From positions 1 to 64,000 of the forward strand of contig JBAYMN010000004.1 of assembly GCA_041663585.1 (NCBI GenBank): 64,000 nt of DNA, read 5' to 3'. This stretch comes from JALOBO01 sp023228225 (GTDB taxonomy: Bacteria > Bacillota > Clostridia > Christensenellales > UBA1242). A program made the translations under genes and the position numbers. The notes beneath the pieces are model-generated. The model was given only the letters and a program-made list of their open reading frames with translations. It was not told the origin of the DNA and did not search any database. This document shows, piece by piece, positions 36,088 through 44,523 of this stretch (position 1 is its first letter; the number at the start of each line of letters is the position of its first letter).

Positions 36088-36813
36088 TTGCATTTGATAA
36101 AAAACGGAGCCGTGCGTTTTATTAACGCTTATAACACTATTGACCATACCTTGCGTACAATTTATAATTTTAAACGAAATATTTCTTTTAGTGATGTTAT
36201 TAGACGAAGTGTTGGACAAAGTTCTCTTATTAGAAAATATGAAGATGATTTAATTGACTATTCTAGACTTCGCAACGCCATTATTCACGGAGGCGATGAC
36301 CAATATATTATTGCAGAACCGCATGAGGATATTGTAGAAGAAATTGAAAAAATTGCAAAACTTATTTCTACTCCGCCACTTGCTTTACAATCGCTTTGTA
36401 AAAACTCGGTTTATTCAGTGGATTTTAATTCAAAAATAAAAAAAGTTATTACTCTTATATCTACTACTGGTTATAGCAATCTTCCAGTTTATAAAGATAG
36501 TTCTTTACTTGGTGTAGCAAATGCAAATCGCATTATAAAATTATTAGGACAAAAATTAAGCAATGGTGTTAATGCGGAAGAATATCTTTCAAATACAAAT
36601 ATTGAAGAAGTTGTAAGTGAAAGAGATTATGAAACTTATTATGTTGTGAAAGATGCACAATTAACACTGGAAAAAGCACTAAATTTATTTGATGAAAATC
36701 GAAAATTAACCGCAATAATAATTACTAAAACTGGAAATCGTGCAGAAAAAGCCATTGGAATAATTACGACAGCAGATGTGCTTGATATGAACAAAATTTT
36801 GGAAAATTATTAA
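36088..36813 (+). CDS. HEPN-like / CBS-pair domain protein
   Basis: Of the 241 residues, about 1-85 are helical and contain RLRNAIIHGG with R62 and H67 in the R-x4-H arrangement of HEPN domains. Residues 110-241 form two CBS motifs (NLPVYKDSSLLGVANANRI and IIITKTGNRAEKAIGIITTADVL pattern), which usually bind adenine nucleotides. An ATP- or AMP-controlled RNA-binding or RNase-like role is only inference. The start is TTG 36088, with AAGGGAG ending 5 nt upstream and a stop codon directly before it in frame. The methyltransferase gene follows after 14 nt. Confidence 0.65.
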   Translation: MHLIKNGAVRFINAYNTIDHTLRTIYNFKRNISFSDVIRRSVGQSSLIRKYEDDLIDYSRLRNAIIHGGDDQYIIAEPHEDIVEEIEKIAKLISTPPLALQSLCKNSVYSVDFNSKIKKVITLISTTGYSNLPVYKDSSLLGVANANRIIKLLGQKLSNGVNAEEYLSNTNIEEVVSERDYETYYVVKDAQLTLEKALNLFDENRKLTAIIITKTGNRAEKAIGIITTADVLDMNKILENY

Positions 36814-36827
36814 ATTAGGATATTAGA

Positions 36828-37691
36828 GTGAGAATTAATACTGAGTGGACAGATTATATAGTTTTAGCAACCGGCTTTGGTGAAAAACTGGAAAGGTGGG
36901 GGCAGGTTTACCTTTTAAGACCCGACCCGCAAGTTATTTGGCCGGCTAACACAGCACTCAACAAGTTTAAAGACCTTAACGCACATTATTTGCGCAGTAT
37001 TACGGGCGGAGGCAAATGGGAAAATTTAAAACCTATGCCGGAAGAATGGATTATTGGCTGGCGAAATTTAAAATTTATAATTAAGCCAATGGGCTTTAAG
37101 CATACAGGACTTTTTCCGGAGCAAGCAACAAATTGGGATTACATGATTAATGCTATACATTTGGCAAACCGACCTATTTCTGTGCTAAATTTATTTGGTT
37201 ATACAGGCGCCGCAACAGTCGCATGTGTAAGTGCGGGTGCGTCAGTATGCCATGTTGATGCTTCAAAAAATATGGTAGAACGCTGTAAACAAAATATAGA
37301 ACTCTCTGGGTTAAAAAATGCAAATGTACGTTATATTATAGACGATTGCAAAAAATTTGTTGACCGTGAAATTAAACGCGGTAAGCGTTACGACTGTATT
37401 ATTATGGACCCGCCGGATTACGGTAGAGGTCCAAGTGGCGAAATCTGGAAAATTGAGGAACAAGTTTTTGACCTTGTAAATCTTTGCACAAATGTGCTTT
37501 CGGATAAACCCTTGTTTATTCTTTTAAATAGTTATACAACAGGATTACAGCCGACTGCTTTATATAATATTTTAACACTTGCAATGAAAAATTTTGAAGG
37601 CACAGTGCAAGCAGATGAAATTTGTCTTCCTACCGAAGAAAAAAATATGATATTACCTTGCGGGGCAACTGCAATTTGGCAAGTAAAGTAA
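36828..37691 (+). CDS. Class I SAM-dependent methyltransferase (RlmI/RlmK-like)
   Basis: The 287-residue enzyme has the Rossmann motif LNLFGYTGAATVA near residue 122, CHVDASKNMVERCKQNIELSG, and the catalytic-type MDPPDYGRG near residue 197. These are hallmarks of the rRNA m5C/m2G large-subunit methyltransferase group without the PUA domain. The start is GTG 36828. It is flanked by a CBS protein and an RNA pseudouridine synthase, which supports an RNA substrate. Confidence 0.85.
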   Translation: MRINTEWTDYIVLATGFGEKLERWGQVYLLRPDPQVIWPANTALNKFKDLNAHYLRSITGGGKWENLKPMPEEWIIGWRNLKFIIKPMGFKHTGLFPEQATNWDYMINAIHLANRPISVLNLFGYTGAATVACVSAGASVCHVDASKNMVERCKQNIELSGLKNANVRYIIDDCKKFVDREIKRGKRYDCIIMDPPDYGRGPSGEIWKIEEQVFDLVNLCTNVLSDKPLFILLNSYTTGLQPTALYNILTLAMKNFEGTVQADEICLPTEEKNMILPCGATAIWQVK

Positions 37692-37705
37692 ACTGGGAGA
37701 TTAGT

Positions 37706-38437
37706 ATGACAGAAATAATTAACAAGGCTGAAATTAGTGAAAAAGTTAGGGTTATTTATGAAGATAATCAAGTCTTAGTAGTAATTAAACCGCAAAATTT
37801 AGCGGTTTGCGAAGATGCAAGCAAAGATCCCGATTTGCTTAACGAACTTAAACAGTATATTAAAGTAAAATATAATAAAACAGGGAATGTATTTTTAGCA
37901 CTAGTGCATAGGCTGGATAGACCTACCGGCGGAGTTATGGTCTTTGCTAAAACTTCTAAATCGGCAGAAAGATTGTGCGCCGCAATTCAAGAAGGTGGGT
38001 TTGAAAAGAAATATTTAACTGTTGTTATTGGCACTCCAAAAGATAGCCGAGTAAAACTTGTAAACTATCTTAAAAAAGATGAGGGAACAAATACGGTTAG
38101 TATTGTTTCGCAATATGCCGAAGGTGCAAAACGCGCCGAACTAGATTATCATGTGCTAGAAAGCAAAGGTGAACTTTCACTACTTGAAGTAGAATTATAT
38201 ACAGGCAGAAGTCATCAAATAAGAGTACAACTCGCTAATGCTGGCTATCCAGTTTTTGGCGATGCCAAATACAAGGGAGATATTGCTAAGGGTTGGAATA
38301 TGGCGTTATGGGCATATGAACTTAGATTTGCACACCCGACTACAAAAGAAAAAATGGTATTTATCGTTTATCCACCGGTAGAAGAAACGCCTTGGAAATA
38401 TTTCTCCGCAAAAATAAATGCAGATAAAAAAATGTAA
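37706..38437 (+). CDS. RluA-family pseudouridine synthase without S4 domain
   Basis: The 243-residue enzyme has the catalytic motif HRLDRPTGGVMVFAKT near residue 71 (usual form HRLDxxTSG; Gly replaces Ser), ELYTGRSHQIRVQLA near residue 170 and VFGDAKY. It lacks the N-terminal S4 domain of RluC/D, so it is RluA-like. Start 37706 is preferred over the in-frame ATG at 37648 and earlier codons inside the methyltransferase gene, because GGGAG lies 8 nt upstream. Confidence 0.9.
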   Translation: MTEIINKAEISEKVRVIYEDNQVLVVIKPQNLAVCEDASKDPDLLNELKQYIKVKYNKTGNVFLALVHRLDRPTGGVMVFAKTSKSAERLCAAIQEGGFEKKYLTVVIGTPKDSRVKLVNYLKKDEGTNTVSIVSQYAEGAKRAELDYHVLESKGELSLLEVELYTGRSHQIRVQLANAGYPVFGDAKYKGDIAKGWNMALWAYELRFAHPTTKEKMVFIVYPPVEETPWKYFSAKINADKKM

Positions 38438-38530
38438 AATCTAGAATGTAAAATTAATATATTTGTTCACAATTTTACATTATACATTCTATTGTGTATT
38501 AGACAAAATTGTACACTTTGCCTAGATTTT
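38436..38530. repeat. Nested inverted repeats after the pseudouridine synthase
   Basis: AAAATCTAG (38436-38444) pairs with CTAGATTTT (38522-38530), and inside it AGAATGTAAAATT faces AATTTTACATT and ATTCT. The last few bases overlap the coding end. It may be a 3' end structure; no T run follows the inner hairpin. Confidence 0.4.
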
Positions 38531-38660
38531 AAAAATGAAATTTTTATAAAAAAATAATTCAAATGCTTTATTCAAGCCTATGTAACCAGTCTTTTCGCTT
38601 TGTAATATTTTGTCGAAATTTGCAATTTTTAATTATCTAAACATTGTGCATTAATGTGTA

Positions 38661-38689
38661 TTGACATTTGACTAAATTTTTAGTATAAT
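38661..38689 (+). promoter_or_regulatory. Sigma-A promoter of the metallophosphoesterase-like gene
   Basis: TTGACA at 38661-38666 and TATAAT at 38684-38689 are 17 nt apart. Confidence 0.85.
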
Positions 38690-38732
38690 AAATTACAACT
38701 TAATAGAAAAAATTTTATTTGTGTGAGGGTAT

Positions 38733-41075
38733 ATGGCACTAAAAAACAGTATCAAACATGAGCAGAATTTGATGAATTCTGTGGACAATTATCTTACTGA
38801 GCATTTTGTTAATTCCAATTCATCACTAGTAATGGAAAAGAAAGTTAAAGGTACAGTTTACTATATAAAAGCAAACAGTGATGAGCATGAATCTAATGCA
38901 AGACCCGAAATTATTGAAGAAGGCTATAAACTGGATTCTTATTTTACTGATGATCTCTTAGGAATTGTAAATTTGGGCGACTGGGGACAGTTTGATTTGA
39001 CTAATGGAAAGCGTAATCCTATGACTGCCACAATGCCAGCATATCGTCAGTATGATATGCATGTATATAGAATTAAAAAATATAAACTTGAAAAGAAACA
39101 AATAGCAATGGTTAGCGGAAATCATGATGAATCTGTATATAAAAACTCCGGTATGGACGCAACAAAATTTGTTTATAATGAAATGCTTAGTGATGCTGAA
39201 AAAGGACCGTATAGAACAAAAGAACCACACTGTCTATATGCAAAAGATCGTTGTGTATTAACTTTAAAATTTGATGATCCCCTATGTCAAGGCAGAGAAA
39301 TTCCATATCCAATAGAACTTTCACATGGAGATAAAACTCCGCGCGATATTGCACAAGCAGATACGGCTTTAAATCGTTCTACCGCTAGGGGTGTGCGTTT
39401 AAGTATAGTTGCTGATAGTCACATATCATACAGTGCTACAAGTAAAACATCTGTTATACAATCAAATGGTACAGTTGTTACAGATACTAGTATGACAGTA
39501 AACCCAGGTACTACGCAATCAAATGCTGACTGGGGTACTAGAATGGGTTTTGGTGCTTCAGGCGAAATTGCAAATACTGAACTTATTAGGTGTATGGTAA
39601 TACCTGATGAAACAGGTAAAAAAAGTAAAGTCGTGCATGATATTGTCAACGAACGCGATATTGTTAATGAAAAACTTGTTTTAATATATGAAACATTAAA
39701 GAAATATTTAAAAGAATTAGAGAATCGCAATTATAATTCTACCGAGGAAATGAGTTTAACATATAAATTATTCTGCGAAAAAATAGTTCCTTTTGTATTT
39801 AAAGAAGCCGAATTAAAATACATTCCACAAGATTTATCTCAAAAAAATGGTATTTACAATGAAATTATTTTTGCACCTTGGTCTGGTTTAAATATTGGTC
39901 AAGATGACATTAGACTTGCAGAAAAAGGCTATGAAATTTTTAAAAAACCAATGAAAGGCAAAAAAAAGGATGAAGAAGAAAAAGAGGCAATAGAAGAATT
40001 AAAAGTTAAAAAAATTGAATATGTTTTAAAAAATACTCCTAGTATTGTTGATATCAAGAATAAAATTGAAACAATTAAAAAACTTGGACCAAATTGCAAA
40101 GTCCTTATAATTGGTGATTTTTTCCAAACTATTGATATTGCAATAATGAAAAATTTATTTTCTAATACTGATTACTGTAAAACTGCTTTTAGCAAAGGTG
40201 ATCAAAACGAAAAAAATGCTTATATTTATCAAAACTTAACCACTGCATTAGCAGATCTATTATTACCTATTAAAGACAATATACAAGGTTTTTATATAGG
40301 ACTTGAAGAAGCACGTTCTTTGAGGGTTGATGGATATGATTTAATGGCAATGATTGCAAGTAAATTAGGAATAAAATTATTTACAGCAGAAGAATATAAT
40401 AAATTAACACAAAAAGACAAAAATGGTAGTGCCATTATTGACAATAACATGGATAGACTAATGACACTAAATAATTATGGTGTAGTCAATTATAAAATGC
40501 GAGTACAAGGTACAAAAGAAGTAGATTTTGTAGGGGCTAGATTTGGTTATTCAAAAACATTAGGAAAGCGTGGTAGTGCAAGAAATCAAATTGAGTATAT
40601 ACCCGAAAAGAAAGTTGCTGGTGCTCGTATTAATATAGTAGGAACTCGTTTGGGTGATGAATTTTTAGCCAAAGGTTATCAAACAATTTTAGATAAAGGA
40701 GAAACGGTTACTCGAAATATTGCCACAATTTCTTGCGGAAATCTGAGTAATCCAAATTCTAATCTTAGATTGTATCGTGTAAAATTAAGACAACCGTCAA
40801 AAATAAAACAAAACGAATCAGCAATGTATAAAAATAATCAACCGCATTTACAAACAGATTGTCTTGACTATCAAACAATACTTGCTGAACAAGCAATTGA
40901 TAATACGCAACCAATTATATCTGATTTGATTGCACAAAGCCAAATTGAAACAAAAACAAAATTTGAAGAAAAGCAAAAAGATATAGTATCACAAGCAATT
41001 TGCAACGAAACACAAGATGTAATTAAAAAAGCAATGACAGAGGCAAAAACTGAAAACAAAGATGTTGCGGTATAA
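38733..41075 (+). CDS. Large metallophosphoesterase-like protein of unknown role
   Basis: The 780-residue protein has the ordered motifs of a calcineurin-like metallophosphoesterase in its first 230 residues: DEH at 50-52 (DxH), GD at 82-83, GNHD at 129-132, H198 in ELSHGD, and a final ADSHIS with H230 in place of GHxH. About 540 residues follow that I do not recognise, with a Lys/Glu-rich linker near 410-425 and polar repeats near the end. The family cleaves phosphoester bonds in nucleotides, nucleic acids or proteins. A zinc-ribbon protein follows after 17 nt. No signal peptide is visible, so it is probably cytoplasmic. Confidence 0.65.
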   Translation: MALKNSIKHEQNLMNSVDNYLTEHFVNSNSSLVMEKKVKGTVYYIKANSDEHESNARPEIIEEGYKLDSYFTDDLLGIVNLGDWGQFDLTNGKRNPMTATMPAYRQYDMHVYRIKKYKLEKKQIAMVSGNHDESVYKNSGMDATKFVYNEMLSDAEKGPYRTKEPHCLYAKDRCVLTLKFDDPLCQGREIPYPIELSHGDKTPRDIAQADTALNRSTARGVRLSIVADSHISYSATSKTSVIQSNGTVVTDTSMTVNPGTTQSNADWGTRMGFGASGEIANTELIRCMVIPDETGKKSKVVHDIVNERDIVNEKLVLIYETLKKYLKELENRNYNSTEEMSLTYKLFCEKIVPFVFKEAELKYIPQDLSQKNGIYNEIIFAPWSGLNIGQDDIRLAEKGYEIFKKPMKGKKKDEEEKEAIEELKVKKIEYVLKNTPSIVDIKNKIETIKKLGPNCKVLIIGDFFQTIDIAIMKNLFSNTDYCKTAFSKGDQNEKNAYIYQNLTTALADLLLPIKDNIQGFYIGLEEARSLRVDGYDLMAMIASKLGIKLFTAEEYNKLTQKDKNGSAIIDNNMDRLMTLNNYGVVNYKMRVQGTKEVDFVGARFGYSKTLGKRGSARNQIEYIPEKKVAGARINIVGTRLGDEFLAKGYQTILDKGETVTRNIATISCGNLSNPNSNLRLYRVKLRQPSKIKQNESAMYKNNQPHLQTDCLDYQTILAEQAIDNTQPIISDLIAQSQIETKTKFEEKQKDIVSQAICNETQDVIKKAMTEAKTENKDVAV

Positions 41076-41092
41076 AATAAAGGAGAAATCAA

Positions 41093-41338
41093 ATGTTAGG
41101 CATTACAGAAAAAGATGATGTTATTACATGTGCTACTTGTGGTATGTTAATCTCCGATAATGGAGAGTATGACCAAAAATATTGCGTTAATTGTGGCAAT
41201 CCACTTACATATGAAGCAATTCAAGAACATGAAGAATTTGTTCAAAATATAAAAAATGACACAGTAAAAGAAGTCGCTGATAAATTAAGCAAAAACTCAG
41301 AAATTAAAGAAATGGTACTAAAAATGCTAACCGAGTAA
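41093..41338 (+). CDS. Small zinc-ribbon protein
   Basis: The 81-residue product has a four-Cys zinc ribbon (CATCGML ... YCVNCGNPL, residues about 13-38) and a charged helical tail. AAGGAG precedes the ATG. Its spacing of 17 nt makes it co-transcribed with the metallophosphoesterase-like gene, and it may be a subunit or nucleic-acid-binding partner. The 527-bp inverted-repeat element begins directly after its stop. Confidence 0.75.
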   Translation: MLGITEKDDVITCATCGMLISDNGEYDQKYCVNCGNPLTYEAIQEHEEFVQNIKNDTVKEVADKLSKNSEIKEMVLKMLTE

Positions 41339-41865
41339 TTAAAAGGGGCACCAAAAACTAACGCTTGTACGCACAAAGTGCTTGCAAGCGTTTTTGGTTC
41401 CCCTCTTTAACCGCATTTTTGATAAAAATGCTAATCCCCTCCGTTTTTAAGTTGCATACAAAAAATCTTTAAGTCAGGGAAACCCCGACCCAGATTTTTT
41501 GTATGCCATTTGCTGTCGCAAATGAGTTAAAACTTTACCTGTGGTTTTTCTATTATAGTTAATCTAGAAAAGTGAAGTAGCAGAAAGTTAGGGATTTTTA
41601 AGCCGTTCTTCACTTTTTAAACCTATTATTGTAAACACACAACAAATTTTTGCTGTACTTTTTAATAGAAAAGTTATTCATTTGCGGGAGCAAATGGCAT
41701 TCTAAAAATGAATAACTGGGCTTTGCCTAGCTTGAATTTTTAGAGTGCAACTTATTAGCGGAGGGGATTAGCGGAATTAATTCCGCGGTTAAAGAGGGGA
41801 ACTCAAACACGCTTGTTAGACTGCAAAGCAGTCGTACAAGAGTAAATGTTTGGTGCCCCTTTTAA
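41339..41865. repeat. Non-coding element with long, structured terminal inverted repeats
   Basis: The 527-bp segment begins and ends with a perfect 14-bp inverted repeat (TTAAAAGGGGCACC at 41339-41352; its complement at 41852-41865). Further perfect arms follow in the same order: 18 nt (41397-41414 / 41785-41802), 14 nt (41430-41443 / 41759-41772), 8 nt (41449-41456 / 41746-41753) and 9 nt (41505-41513 / 41690-41698). Between these arms each half has four hairpins at matching places, with different but self-complementary stems. No ORF of useful length is present. It lies just before the tyrS promoter. It may be a miniature mobile element or a structured RNA/DNA locus; I do not recognise a family. 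Confidence 0.85.
41568..41617. repeat. Central stem of the inverted-repeat element
   Basis: AAAAGTGAAG at 41568-41577 pairs perfectly with CTTCACTTTT at 41608-41617, leaving a 30-nt loop at the symmetry centre of the element. Confidence 0.7.
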
Positions 41866-41872
41866 AAATCAG

Positions 41873-41902
41873 TTGCGCCGATTAATGTAATTGTGATATA
41901 CT
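41873..41902 (+). promoter_or_regulatory. Promoter of tyrS
   Basis: TTGCGC at 41873-41878 and TATACT at 41897-41902 are 18 nt apart, starting 8 bp after the inverted-repeat element. The short leader leaves no room for a T-box. Confidence 0.55.
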
Positions 41903-41935
41903 TTGCTATTAAATGTATATAGTAAGGAAATTGAT

Positions 41936-43132
41936 ATGAATGCACTTATAGAACTTAAAAAAAGAGATTTGGTTAAACAAACAGTTTTTGAAGAAGATTT
42001 ACAAAAATTATTAGGTGAAAAATCTGTAACTTTTTATATGGGTTTTGATGCTACTGGCGAAAGTTTAACAGTTGGGCATTTAGTGCCTGTTATGGTTGCG
42101 AGAAGACTTCAAAAAATGGGGCATCGTCCTATTATTTTGGTTGGTGGCGGTACAGCGCTTATTGGCGATCCATCAGGTAGAACTGATATGCGTAAAATGC
42201 AAACCATAGAGCAAATCATGATAAACGCTCAAAAAATTGGCGAGCAATTAAAAAATTATTTGAGTTTTGAAGGCAAGAATGCTGCTATTATGGTAAATAA
42301 TGCAGATTGGCTTTTAAAACTTAATTATGTAGAATTTATTAGAGAAATTGGCTCTACTCTTTCGGTAAACCGTATGATAGCCACAGATTGCTTTAAAAAA
42401 AGACTAGAAACTGGATTATCTTTCTTAGAATTTAATTATATGCCTATGCAAGCATATGATTTTTGGTACTTGTTTAAGCATTATGGCTGTCAGTTAGAAG
42501 TTGGTGGCGATGATCAATGGTCAAACATTTTGGCGGGCGAGGACTTAATTAGAAGAAAAGAAGATAAGCCAGCGTTTGCGTTTACTGTGCCACTGCTTTT
42601 AAATGCTGATGGCGTTAAAATGGGTAAAACCGCAAAAGGTGCATTATATTTATCCGAAGAAAAAACGAGTGCATATGATATTTATCAGTATTTTAGAAAT
42701 GTTGAAGATAGCGATGTGGAAAATGTGTTTAAAATGCTTACCGAAGTTGATTTAGAAACTATTAAAGAACTTGTAAAGTATAAAGATGAACGCATAAATC
42801 ATGCAAAAGAAATTTTGGCATACAAAATTGTTGCCCTTGTGCGTGGCGAGGCGGAAGCAAATAAAGCACAAATGCAGGCAAGAGCCGCTTTTTCCGACAA
42901 TGCCGACAATATGGAAGTAGTTAAAATAGATAAAAATATACGAAATATTATAGATATTTTACTTACACTTAAATTAGTACCGAGTAAGAGTGAAGCACGC
43001 AGACTTATTGAAGGTGGCGGAGTAAAAGTTGATGATGAAAACATCAATTCAATCGATTATGCTATTCCCGTAAATAAAAAAGAATTTGTAATTCATAAAG
43101 GTAAAAAAGCACATATTAAGGTTGCTTTTTAG
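41936..43132 (+). CDS. tyrS: Tyrosyl-tRNA synthetase
   Basis: The 398-residue class I synthetase charges tRNA-Tyr. It shows FDATGESLTVGHLVP (HIGH-equivalent) near residue 38, GGDDQWSNILAG near residue 190, KMGKT (KMSKS-equivalent) near residue 228, and a C-terminal S4 domain (SKSEARRLIEGGGVKV). The start at 41936 has AAGGA 8 nt upstream; an in-frame ATG at 41903 abuts the -10 box. No T-box is seen upstream, unlike many Firmicutes tyrS genes. Confidence 0.96.
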   Translation: MNALIELKKRDLVKQTVFEEDLQKLLGEKSVTFYMGFDATGESLTVGHLVPVMVARRLQKMGHRPIILVGGGTALIGDPSGRTDMRKMQTIEQIMINAQKIGEQLKNYLSFEGKNAAIMVNNADWLLKLNYVEFIREIGSTLSVNRMIATDCFKKRLETGLSFLEFNYMPMQAYDFWYLFKHYGCQLEVGGDDQWSNILAGEDLIRRKEDKPAFAFTVPLLLNADGVKMGKTAKGALYLSEEKTSAYDIYQYFRNVEDSDVENVFKMLTEVDLETIKELVKYKDERINHAKEILAYKIVALVRGEAEANKAQMQARAAFSDNADNMEVVKIDKNIRNIIDILLTLKLVPSKSEARRLIEGGGVKVDDENINSIDYAIPVNKKEFVIHKGKKAHIKVAF

Positions 43133-43154
43133 CCTATTTTAGCGGAGAAATAAA

Positions 43155-43790
43155 ATGCCAATTGTAACAGATATAAAAGTAAAACCTAAAAACCAAGAAC
43201 TCGCTTCACTATTTTGTGATGGCGAGTTTTGTACTGTTGTACAAACCGAAATTTTGGTTAAGTTTGGAGTTAAAATAGGCACAAATTTATCACAAAGCAC
43301 GCTTAACGAAATATTAAAAGATAGTGGAGTTAAATCTTGTTTTGAGTTTGCCCTAAAATATGTTTCGGCTAGATTAAAAACCGAATATGAAGTAAAAAAG
43401 CATTTAAAAGAAAAAGAATACTTGCCAGAAGCGATCAATAATGCAATAGCCAAATTAAAAGAATACAAATATATTAATGATGAATATTATGCTAATGTTT
43501 ATATTGATATTAATAAGTCGCGTATGGGATATAAAAAAATTGCCTATAATTTAACTAGGCACGGAGTTAATAGTAACATTGTTAACGAAGCACTAGAAAA
43601 TTTAGGCGACCAACAAGAAGTTATATTAATCACAATTAAAAAATATATGAAAGCCAAAGTTTACGACTACAAAACCAAAGACAAGTTATACCGCTTTTTA
43701 GTAGGCAGGGGCTTTAAACACACGCAAATTATGAGTGTGTTTAATGATATTAATTTTAAAAATGGAGATAATGATGAAAACTGGGATTGA
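43155..43790 (+). CDS. recX: Regulatory protein RecX
   Basis: The 211-residue protein matches RecX, which binds and modulates RecA filaments. The three-helix repeats are seen from residue about 55 on: ALKYVSARLKTEYEVKKHL, AIAKLKEYKYINDEYYANVYI and MGYKKIAYNLTRHGVNSNIV. The N-terminal 50 residues form the extra beta region seen in many Firmicutes RecX proteins. Its 3' end overlaps acpS by 17 nt. Confidence 0.88.
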   Translation: MPIVTDIKVKPKNQELASLFCDGEFCTVVQTEILVKFGVKIGTNLSQSTLNEILKDSGVKSCFEFALKYVSARLKTEYEVKKHLKEKEYLPEAINNAIAKLKEYKYINDEYYANVYIDINKSRMGYKKIAYNLTRHGVNSNIVNEALENLGDQQEVILITIKKYMKAKVYDYKTKDKLYRFLVGRGFKHTQIMSVFNDINFKNGDNDENWD

Positions 43791-44142
43791 TATTATTGAA
43801 ACAAATAGACTCATAAAACTTGTTAATAATATTAAATTTTTAGAAAAATGTTTTACTCCAAATGAAATTGAATATTTTAATTCTAAACCCGGAAAAAATA
43901 TCCCGCAAGTAATTAGCGGACATTTTGCACTTAAAGAGGCAACAGCAAAAGCATTAGAAACAGGACTTATGCGAGAGGGTGTAGGATTTAAAAATATAGA
44001 AATTAAGCATAAAGTTAGTGGAGCACCTTATGTGATATTAAATGGCCAAGCGTTAAAAATTTTTGAAAAATTAGGAACGCAAATTGAGGTAAGTATTTCA
44101 CATACAGATAATATCGCTACGGCAATTTGCGTAATTATGTAA
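43774..44142 (+). CDS. acpS: Holo-[acyl-carrier-protein] synthase
   Basis: The 122-residue enzyme attaches 4'-phosphopantetheine to acyl carrier protein. GIDIIETNRL at the start and GHFALKEATAKAL near residue 48 hold the Mg-binding Asp and Glu. Two ATGs are adjacent (43771, 43774); the second is chosen since GGAG at 43764-43767 lies 6 nt away and the product then begins MKTGID as in the family. Confidence 0.94.
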   Translation: MKTGIDIIETNRLIKLVNNIKFLEKCFTPNEIEYFNSKPGKNIPQVISGHFALKEATAKALETGLMREGVGFKNIEIKHKVSGAPYVILNGQALKIFEKLGTQIEVSISHTDNIATAICVIM

Positions 44143-44198
44143 AAATAAAAACCTAAAAGTTTATAAAAAATAATTAAAATAAAATAATTGCACAACAT

Positions 44199-44236
44199 AA
44201 AAAGGAAAGGTAAAATTTTAACAACCTTTCCTTTTA
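44199..44236 (+). terminator. Terminator after acpS
   Basis: AAAAGGAAAGGT pairs with ACCTTTCCTTTT around a loop of about 12 nt, followed by a T-rich tract. Confidence 0.75.
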
Positions 44237-44274
44237 CTTTTTGTATAATTAATGCAATTTAGGAGATAAATTAT

Positions 44275-44523
44275 ATGAGTAATTTTTTAAATAAACTTAA
44301 TGTAGGCTTAAATAAGCAAATTTCAAAATTTACCGCAAATAAATCTATCAGTATTACAGATAGCGTGCAGAACATTTATTTTAAAAAGAAGCATACAATG
44401 TTTTATGCGGAGGATAATTATAAAAAAATTTATCTGCGCCCACCCGAATTCGCAGACCAACAATATAACGATCTAATTATGTACGAAAAACTTTTATCGG
44501 AGAGTGAGAAATTTGATAATTAA
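44275..44523 (+). CDS. Small protein in the antitoxin position of a MazF toxin
   Basis: The 82-residue product overlaps the toxin start by about 11 nt, the standard layout of a toxin-antitoxin pair. It shows neither a ribbon-helix-helix (EndoAI) nor an AbrB (MazE) N-terminus. It is basic and polar at first ([15 protein letters not shown]) and ends in an acidic helix ([17 protein letters not shown]), which could be the toxin-wrapping tail. AGGAGA precedes the ATG. Antitoxin function is inferred from position and from the Firmicutes order acpS ... ndoAI-ndoA. Confidence 0.6.
   Translation: MSNFLNKLNVGLNKQISKFTANKSISITDSVQNIYFKKKHTMFYAEDNYKKIYLRPPEFADQQYNDLIMYEKLLSESEKFDN

Noticed and set aside
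41339..41865. CRISPR array or retron in the structured element
   Set aside because: There are no tandem direct repeats with spacers, and no cas or reverse-transcriptase gene is nearby.
41339..41935. T-box riboswitch upstream of tyrS
   Set aside because: No GGTGGNACC-type T-box sequence or specifier loop is seen, and the tyrS promoter lies downstream of the structured element, so the element is not in the tyrS leader.
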